A DNA stretch of 64,000 nucleotides, taken from the NCBI GenBank assembly GCA_027625915.1, contig JANTQA010000032.1, positions 6,200,001 through 6,264,000 on the forward strand, read 5' to 3'. The translations under genes and the position numbers were made by a program. Within the stretch, counting starts at the first letter, position 1; each line of letters begins with the position of its first letter. Under the pieces are notes generated by a model. It was not told the origin of the DNA. It saw nothing but the letters and a program-made list of their open reading frames with translations, and did no database searches. Origin of the DNA: Anaeramoeba flamelloides (Eukaryota > Metamonada > Anaeramoebidae). Of the stretch, positions 57,208 to 64,000 are shown one piece after another.

Positions 57208-58071
57208 ATGAATAAATTAGAGGAAAGTGTTCGAAAGTTTGATAAAAGCGATAAGATTTTCTGTAGTGTTGTTTCACTTGTATTTTCCATTTTTTTTCCT
57301 TTGACCGATTCTCATTGTCCAATGACACAAAAAAAGATTAGAAATCCGAAAACCACGCAAAAGCAACTAGATCCACTCTTAAAGAATATAGAGAAAATCT
57401 TAGGAATTTTAAGCATCGAAGAAATTGTTTATATAACAAACAAAGAATCCAAAGATTATTTATTTGAAAATACTTTTTGTGGAAAAGGGATCCTCAGTAA
57501 AAGCCAACCACGCTTGCCTTACGAGCCACTTCAATTGAGTCCATTCGAAGCTTTTTATTTAATTTCCGAACTTAAAAAATTACAAGTTGTTTATGAGGAA
57601 ACAAATGTAATCTTTTTTTGTTTTTTACTAAAATTTCAATCTGAAGTGTTTCCAATTAACCCAACCATTTTGGTTTTCTTATTATTTTTTTTTTTTTGTA
57701 TTTTCTCTTGAAACACAGGAAATTGTACCAAGCCAAACACTATGGGATTTGTTTTCACAACAAAACCAAAACTTTTCAGCCAAATATGGTGCTTATAGGT
57801 ATTTTCGTAAAAAAGGCTGGGTACCAAAATCTGGATTAAAATTTGCTTCAGACTTTGTAATTTATCAAAAGGGGCCTTCATATTTTCATGCAAAGTAAGC
57901 CGAATTTTTCTTATTTCTTCCTATTTTAGTTTGGTTCAATCATGTAAAGTTGATCACGAACACTTTTTCATCTTTATCAGAGTGAATATCAAGACATTTT
58001 ATAAAATAAAATCTGTCTTAATAATAATGAAAAGTTACAAAGAAACTATGGGTTCAAATAAAAATAAATGA
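57208..58071 (+). CDS. SEN2: tRNA-splicing endonuclease catalytic subunit Sen2 (3 exons)
   Basis: Exons 57208-57606, 57719-57894 and 57930-58071 join in frame (phases 0 and 2) into 238 residues. Sen2/TSEN2 is a catalytic subunit of the endonuclease that cuts introns out of pre-tRNA. Family blocks: GKGILSKSQPRLPYEPLQLS and FEAFYL in exon 1; PSQTLWDLFSQQNQNF, KYGAYRYFRKKGWVPKSGLK and DFVIYQKGPSYFHA in exon 2, giving catalytic Tyr182 and His190; and FIRVNIKTFYKIKSVLIIM in exon 3, which supplies the lysine (probably Lys217). The protein is much shorter than animal or yeast Sen2, lacking the long N-terminal region. Intron 1 is 112 bp with a GTAATC donor. Intron 2 is only 35 bp (GTAAGC to TTTTAG) and contains an in-frame stop if retained. 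It is transcribed away from the PARP gene. Confidence 0.87.
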
Positions 58072-58453
58072 AAAGATTTCACCTTATAATGTTTTTGAGA
58101 ACGAAACTTCCAAAAATTTGGATAATACATTAACGGTTTTTAATATTGACCCACTTTATCGTTGGGTCAAGTCCACTTTTTTCAACTTCTGTGATTCCTA
58201 CCATTAACAATAAAGATCACTCTTTTGATTTATCACGATCCAAATAAAAAATAATATTCCAAGGTGTATCGAATAACCCAAAAAATTATTCTGTAACCCC
58301 AAAATAGGGTCGGCTATTTTCAAAAAATATCATTTTAATTTGATTTTTAACGACTATCCGAATTTGAGGATCAGAAAATATCGGAATTCAACCTCTTATT
58401 CAATGCTAATCATTTAATTAATTCTCTGCTTCAAGAAATTTAAAAAACTGATA
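58072..58453. other. 3' flank of SEN2
   Basis: AT-rich. It contains GGGTCAAGTCC near 58164, which resembles the tip of repeat G, but no extended match was traced. Confidence 0.4.
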
Positions 58454-58650
58454 CAGCCAGTTCCACTTTTAAGACACAAACTTTCAACCAAGATTAAGGC
58501 ACAAAAATAATCTCAAATTAAGGCACAAAATTCGGATTCTTGTAAAATAATTTGTGTAAAAAAAAATTCCAAAAAATGAACTTTAATTTGAGATTATTTT
58601 TGTGCCTTAATCTTGGTTGAAAGTTTTTGTCTTAAAAGTGGAACTGACTG
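58454..58650. mobile_element. Palindromic MITE (197 bp), divergent whole copy
   Basis: CAGCCAG...CTGACTG with TA flanks (58452-58453, 58651-58652). Both arms carry the private variant CAACCAAGATTAAGG/CCTTAATCTTGGTTG in place of the family CAACGAAATTTAAGG. Confidence 0.88.
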
Positions 58651-58959
58651 TATTCAATTTTTTTTTTTGCCAACAGCTTGAATTTGCAACTTTAAATTAC
58701 TATTTTTACATTTATTGATAATTTATTAATTATTTTCATTGAATGGATTTTTTGTTTAAATTAGAATATATATTTTTTATCATCATTTTCAAAAAAATCA
58801 CAACATTAAAATCGAATCTCTAATTAACATATCTAAACGTTTTCTGGAAATAATTTGAATAGTTCTAACAGTAAGAAGATTGCATCTGTAAATTGACGTG
58901 TGTATAAAAAAAAAAGACTTTTTTTTATTTTTTTTTTATTTTTATTTTTATTTTATATA

Positions 58960-59500
58960 ATTGAAGAGAGGTAATTCAACAAAATTATCTTGTTTGTTGT
59001 TAGTTTATTTTTAATTTGAGAAATAAAACAAAAATTTATTTAAATTTTCGGTTTATTTCTCAAATTAAAAAAAATCATCATTAGCTTTTCCAGAATTCAA
59101 AAAAATAGAGTAAAATCCTTGATTTTTCTCCATTCTTTTGAATTTTGGAAAAGTGCCGTTAGCTTTTCCTGAGTTTTCTGTTTATTTGTAAAATTAATAG
59201 ATTTTCGTTAAATAAAACAGAAAACCTCAAGAAAACCACAACACTTGACAGCACTTTTTGTTAGGTTTTTTTTAATTTTTGTTTTGCTTAGAAAATCAAT
59301 AGATTTTCGAACCAAAAACAAAAAATAAAAAAAATCCTAGGCACATCTGTTAGCCTTTCCAGTATTCAAAAGAATAGAGTAAAATCAACGATTTTTCTCT
59401 ATTCTTATGAATTCCGGAAAATCAGTGTTAGGTTTTTTTTATTTCAAAAATTAAAAAATCCTAGGCACTCTACAACACATGACGGCACCTCCCGAAACTC
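58960..59500. repeat. Largest hairpin-module array (~540 bp)
   Basis: Successive palindromes: TTTGAGAAATAAA/TTTATTTCTCAAA; CCAGAATTCAAAAAAATAGA against CATTCTTTTGAATTTTGGAA; GTTTTCTGTTTATTTG against AAATAAAACAGAAAAC; GAAAATCAATAGATTTTC; and a second AATTC-type stem. It ends in the GC-richer tail GGCACTCTACAACACATGAC. No coding frame. Confidence 0.65.
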
Positions 59501-59836
59501 GAAAAATTATGAAGAGTTTTTTATCCTAAATTATAACATATGCAATATTATAGCTAATATGATAGCTTATTTTAAAAAAATGTAAGGAAACAATTTCATT
59601 TCTAAACAAAGACAAGTAAAAAAAAAAGAAAAAGAAAGTAATGAAAGAGAGTATAAAAAAAAAAAAAGGTAAAAATTTAATTTTTTTACAAATTTTATTT
59701 TTCAGGAAGAGTGGCTGTTTCCTTTTATGCCGATTTTTTTTTGGATCACCACCATAATTTATTTTAATAAAGAGATCTAAATATTTAACCAACTATGGAT
59801 CAAATGAAATAGATTACTTTATTAAAGCGTTAAAGT

Positions 59837-59871
59837 AGAACTTTATAGATGGGCTGAATCTATAAAGTTCT
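59837..59871. repeat. Perfect 14-bp hairpin with 7-nt loop
   Basis: AGAACTTTATAGAT, loop GGGCTGA, then exact complement. It could be a foldback remnant or a structured RNA; nothing nearby decides. Confidence 0.6.
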
Positions 59872-61154
59872 GAGTTTTTAAGAATACGAATTTGGGTTTT
59901 CGAAATTTGAGTTTCAGTTGCTTTGAAATTTTCTTTTTTGTTGTTTTGATTTGATTTTTTTTTTTCAAGTTTACCAAATTAATTTTTGCAAAATACAAGT
60001 ACGAAATACCAACTCAACACTATTCACCCAATCCAAGCAACTGAATGAAAATTGTACGAAAAGTTCGAGAAGGTTGATTCGGTTGATATCAAATCACTTT
60101 CGTTGTATTGAGTTAATTTTAGTTGCTTCAGCTTGTTTAAGATCTAATCATGAACAATTTAAGTTAGTTTAAGATCTAATCATGGACAAGTCATCCAATT
60201 CTTATAATGCTTTTTTTATTCCTTTTACATCTCCAAAAACTTTAACATCATGACGAGGATGAACCAAAGGAACCCAAATAACTAAAGAAAGGAAATTTAG
60301 AAAATGTAAAAAGCCTAAAAAATAAAAAATACTATTTTTTTTCAAAATAAAATTTGACAATTTTTTCAACAAATAAATATTAATTGTTTGGGGAAAAAAA
60401 TGAAACTTGATTTTTACTTGGAAATATCAATAGAACCTGAAAACGACAAGTAAGATCAATTAATAAAAGATAAACCAATTAATTAAAAACAAAATGGAGA
60501 ATTAAAAACAATAACGGTTTATCTAATACTATCTTTTTTGTCTGGGTTTTTCTTTGATTAGTCTCTCAATTAAAAATTTATTGTTGAAAAAAAATTGACT
60601 ATTTTTAAGATCTCCTAAAATAACTGATCTGTTTTCGATATGAAAGTAGATTTAAATTAAATTTGGTTGGTTTGATTGATAATAATATAACGAATTATTC
60701 TTTGAAGTTAATTTGTTTCTTTTTTTTTAATTGATTTTACTTCAATTTTTTAGTAAGGTTTCTATTAAAGTTCCTAAAATTAAAAAGTTAATTGAACTTT
60801 TTTCATGTTTCACTTCTTTTCCCCAATAGTTGTATTAAATTATTTAGCAATCAGTACGAGTCAGATTAATATTTGATTTTTTTTTTTAATTTTTAAATTT
60901 TTTTTTGAATTTTTGACTTTTTAAAATCTAGATATAAAATAAACAATATTATTGAAGAAAGAGGTAAATTTCTAAAAATGCGATTATTTGCAAGAAAAAC
61001 AATTTTTTTTTATTTTGTGTCTTATTTGATTACTAAACTTACAAAATGTTGACATGTGTGTTGATAGTTTGTTATGTATATCAAAAACAAATTTTTTGTT
61101 CAATAGAATAAAAAATATGAATTGGTCAAAAACGACAATTTTTACCCAAATATA
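59872..61154. other. AT-rich intergenic stretch with repeat F copy 2
   Basis: No gene recognised. Repeat F copy 2 lies at about 60408-60735. A short direct repeat (TTTAAGATCTAATCATG) occurs at about 60136 and again near 60169. Confidence 0.45.
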
Positions 61155-61660
61155 AACTATATTCCAAAAATTTGGACACAATTTTAAACGGTGGAAAGAA
61201 CATCAATACTACACTTTAAATTCAATTTGGAATGAATTTTGATTTTACAAACCATTTCATTTTTTGTCTTTTTTTTTCAGTTTTCATTTCCTTTTTCCCA
61301 ATTACGTAATCTGTTTCGTTAGATCTGAAATTTTTTTTCAATGGTTGATATAAGGTTAGTGTTGAGTTTGTTAAATTGGAAAATAACCTACAATTGGTCG
61401 ATGGTATCTTAACATTTGATTGATCAATAATTATTGGTTAAATTTCAACAAATTTACCAATACATTTTTTGTTTAGCTCGTTTCATTATTTTGGACACAC
61501 CTATTTTTATTTTTGACTTTTATATTTATTGTATTTGGATGAAAATGATTACTTATAAAAACATTAATACCCAGTAAATTGAATGTAGTTTTATCTTACG
61601 TTTGAAAAAATATTATAAATTATGTTAATTTTTTACCTATTGATAATTTTGAATGTTGTT
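61155..61660. mobile_element. Type A TA-flanked MITE, copy 2 (diverged right end)
   Basis: It begins AACTATATTCCAAAAATTTG after TA (61153-61154) and follows the copy at 170-696 in order (TTACGTAATCTGTTT, GGTTAGTGTTGAG, AATTTACCAATACATTTTTT). The right end reads GAATGTTGTT before TA (61661-61662), so that inverted repeat is heavily changed. Confidence 0.7.
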
Positions 61661-62293
61661 TAATTTTTGGATCTAGAAAAGCTTTTGAATCAAAAAAAAT
61701 ATTTTTCCTTCCAAAATGTTCAAAAATGCGATTTATTATTTTTTTAAAGAATTATTGAGTAATTTCTCTTTAAATTTCAGATCAAAGAGTCAATTTTTCA
61801 AAAATTACACAAATATTTTTCTCCTTTCTTGAAAACTTCAAATCTGAAAAGGTGAAATTTACTTTTTTTTTCGATGAATTCTTAAAGAATCAGTGTGGAA
61901 GTAAAAAACCAAAAAAATGATAAAAATTATTCAATTCATTCAAATTTGTTTTTAAAAAACCAAAATAGAGATAATATTGAAAAAAGTTCTTCAATTATCT
62001 TTTAATGGAAATTTTGTATGAAAAAATATACTAGACTTTTTAAAAAGATATTTTATTTGTTAGTTATTTTCAAAAATATTAAAATGCCATTAGACGAAAA
62101 ACCAATTTAGAGTTCATTATGATATTTAAAAATATTGGAAAGTTTCTCAATTATTTTTAAAATTATTAAAAAGGATTCTACCCTTTTCTTTGAAATTTTA
62201 GTAATTTTGACCAATTTTGAATAATCAGAAATTTCAAACTATTAATCAGAATCAATAAAAGTATAAATCTTTTTTTTTATTTATTATTATTTA

Positions 62294-62575
62294 ATGAAGG
62301 AGTTATTAGCCCCTCTGTGCACCCGAATTCCTAAATTTTTATTTAGGAATCTAATTAAAGACTCAAAGATAAGTTTATTATCCACTAAGGCTAATAAACT
62401 TGATGAATCTTTTTTTATAATAATATTGAAAATATTATTATTTTTTAATATATTAGATATATTAATTTTTTTTAATTCAGATATCCAGATTTTACGATTA
62501 TTTTCATAGGCTGAGCAATTCCATAGAAATAAAAGTATAAATCTTGATGAATTAATTTAATTTCCATATTCAGAA
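62294..62575 (-). mobile_element. LINE 3'-end remnant (C-terminus of the reverse-transcriptase ORF)
   Basis: Read on the minus strand, the sequence encodes FLWNCSAYENNRKIWISELK and continues to FESLIRFLNKNLGIRV. The pattern of a Cys followed by xAYExxRxxWxxxL is the familiar HFLFECPAYExxR block found near the C-terminus of many LINE ORF2 proteins. No polymerase core is visible nearby, so only the tail is left. It is on the opposite strand to the LINE fragment at 11225-12085. Confidence 0.55.
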
Positions 62576-62804
62576 GATAAATAATGAAAAATAATTCACT
62601 ATAAAAAGATCATCAATTATTAAAACAATACATACTCTTTTTCAAATAAAAGGGTACATAAAATTTCAAGAATTATTGATAATTGAATCAAATTAATTGT
62701 AGTATCATTCTAAAATCTATTTCTACTCATTTCTTATTCACCCCCCCGCTTTTTATTTTATTTTAATTTTTTTTATGTAATTATTGTTTTTTCATAATAT
62801 ATTA

Positions 62805-63074
62805 ATGGGAATTAGGTATTCAGTTCAAATAATAATTCAACAAAAAAATAATAAAAATCAAATAATTTCGACAGATAATGAAGATATACAATGGCCATCA
62901 ATAATTGGTATTAATAGACTGAATGAACAAGTCGGAAAACAAATACTATTTTTATATATAACTCAACCAAAAAAATTTGATTTAACAAATCCAAACTGTA
63001 TAGATTTATTTGAATATAAATGTATCATTTTTAAAAGATGGAAAATCGAAAAAAATAATTTAAATAAAAAATAA
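62805..63074 (+). CDS. Doubtful 89-residue reading frame
   Basis: ATG at 62805 opens a frame with a mixed, protein-like composition (QIISTDNEDIQWPSIIGINR, then YITQPKKFDLTNPNC and a basic tail). I do not recognise it. It might be one exon of a spliced gene, a transposon ORF piece or chance. It lies between a LINE remnant and a MITE, which favours repeat origin. Confidence 0.25.
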   Translation: MGIRYSVQIIIQQKNNKNQIISTDNEDIQWPSIIGINRLNEQVGKQILFLYITQPKKFDLTNPNCIDLFEYKCIIFKRWKIEKNNLNKK

Positions 63075-63641
63075 ATATTTATTTATTTTTAACAGAAATA
63101 AAAAAAAATTAAAAAAAATATCAATGTAAATTTCGCCTTTTCTCTTTTTCAAAAATTTTTATATGCTGATATACTATGTTTTTTTTTTTTTTTAACAACG
63201 ATCCTTAAAATATTAATTAGTATGTATAGTATGTAAATTATTTTATTTTACATAATATTGATTATTAAAAAGATCCATAAATCTAATAATAAAATTTTAA
63301 AGTAAAACAAATAAAAAAAAACTAATAATAATAATTAGATAAATATTCTATTTACAGAATTAGAAATATTTTTTGATTTCTGTTTAGAATTTTAAGGTTT
63401 TGACCATTAATTATAATCATATATATCATATGAAATGATTTTACATTTATCATATAATTTTCGATCAAAAATCTTAACTAAAATTATATTTTTTCTGTTT
63501 TAATTTTATTTGATTTTGAGCTTTATTAGATTCTATCAAAACAAACAATGGTAATATAATATTTGTAAAAAAATTGTTCTTATTATTTGTTTTAAAAATG
63601 ACATTGAGAACAAAAAAAAAAATACTTTATTATTATTATTA

Positions 63642-63839
63642 CAGTCAATTCCACTTTTAAGGCACAAACTTTCAACGAAATTTAAGGCACAATAAAAATC
63701 TCAAATTAAGGCACAATATTCAGTTTCTAGTAAAATAAATTGTAAAAAAAAATATTTACAAATTTTGTGCCTTAATTTGAGATTTTTATTGTACCTTAAA
63801 TTTCGTTGAAAGTTTATGTCTTAAAAGTGGAATTGACTG
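63642..63839. mobile_element. Palindromic MITE (198 bp), whole copy
   Basis: CAGTCAATTCC...GGAATTGACTG with TA flanks (63640-63641, 63840-63841). Both tips share the same change from the family consensus, and both arms share ACAATAAAAATCTC/GAGATTTTTATTGT. Confidence 0.88.
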
Positions 63840-63904
63840 TATTCTTTTATTGATTTAGCATTGAAGAGGGGCTATCCTTATAAATTCTGAAAAAAATCCA
63901 GGCA

Positions 63905-64000
63905 CTTGAAGAAAACTTTTCCTTTTTTTTTTTTTTTATATTTGAGTAATAAAATGAAAATTAATTTAATTTACAGATTATTTCTCAAATACATAAAGGT
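63905..64000. repeat. Possible edge of a further hairpin-module array
   Basis: A TTTGAGTAATAAAATG stem facing ATTATTTCTCAAAT resembles the first module of the arrays at 12150 and 58960. Cut by the window end. Confidence 0.4.

Overview
The window is very AT-rich nuclear DNA from a free-living unicellular eukaryote. Genes carry GT-AG introns, TAA, TAG and TGA all act as stops, and proteins carry Asn, Thr and Lys runs. Trafficking, tRNA-splicing, Ras-signalling and ADP-ribosylation genes are all eukaryotic. The low-complexity style would fit an amoeboid protist such as Anaeramoeba or a dictyostelid-like amoeba. I cannot fix the genus from sequence alone.

Nine genes are well supported. In order they are: an SNM1/DCLRE1-type nuclease (minus, 1514-3259); a TRAPPC9/Trs120 subunit (plus, 9772-17440, three exons); a single-pass membrane protein (minus, 19728-20327); a bZIP-like factor (minus, 22922-23833, two exons); a 10-kDa acyl-CoA-binding protein (plus, 24969-25229); a 1485-residue CH + RasGAP + PH protein (minus, 31348-39809, two exons); a long coiled-coil protein (plus, 45572-48046); a coiled-coil + RING/half-IBR + PARP protein (minus, 49202-56626, three exons); and the catalytic tRNA-splicing endonuclease subunit Sen2 (plus, 57208-58071, three exons), head to head with the PARP gene. 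They form no operon or obvious pathway cluster.

The rest is a transposon graveyard. It holds eight copies (one cut by the window edge) of a ~196-bp palindromic MITE (TA-CAGTCAG...CTGACTG-TA); a TA-AACT...AGTT-TA group of ~510-710-bp elements (types A, B, C); a tRNA-like SINE with an A-rich tail and a 10-bp target duplication; two LINE remnants; modular hairpin arrays; and a five-element nest at 3853-6947. Much of this sits inside four introns of 2.2-4.0 kb, while other introns here are 35-260 bp.

The most interesting items are the RING-PARP fusion, the RasGAP domain with Tyr in place of its arginine finger, the arm-to-arm homogenised palindromic MITEs, the nested element stack, the SINE, and a 35-nt intron in SEN2. 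All splice junctions are read by eye from reading frame, GT/AG signals and domain continuity; none has been checked against transcripts.
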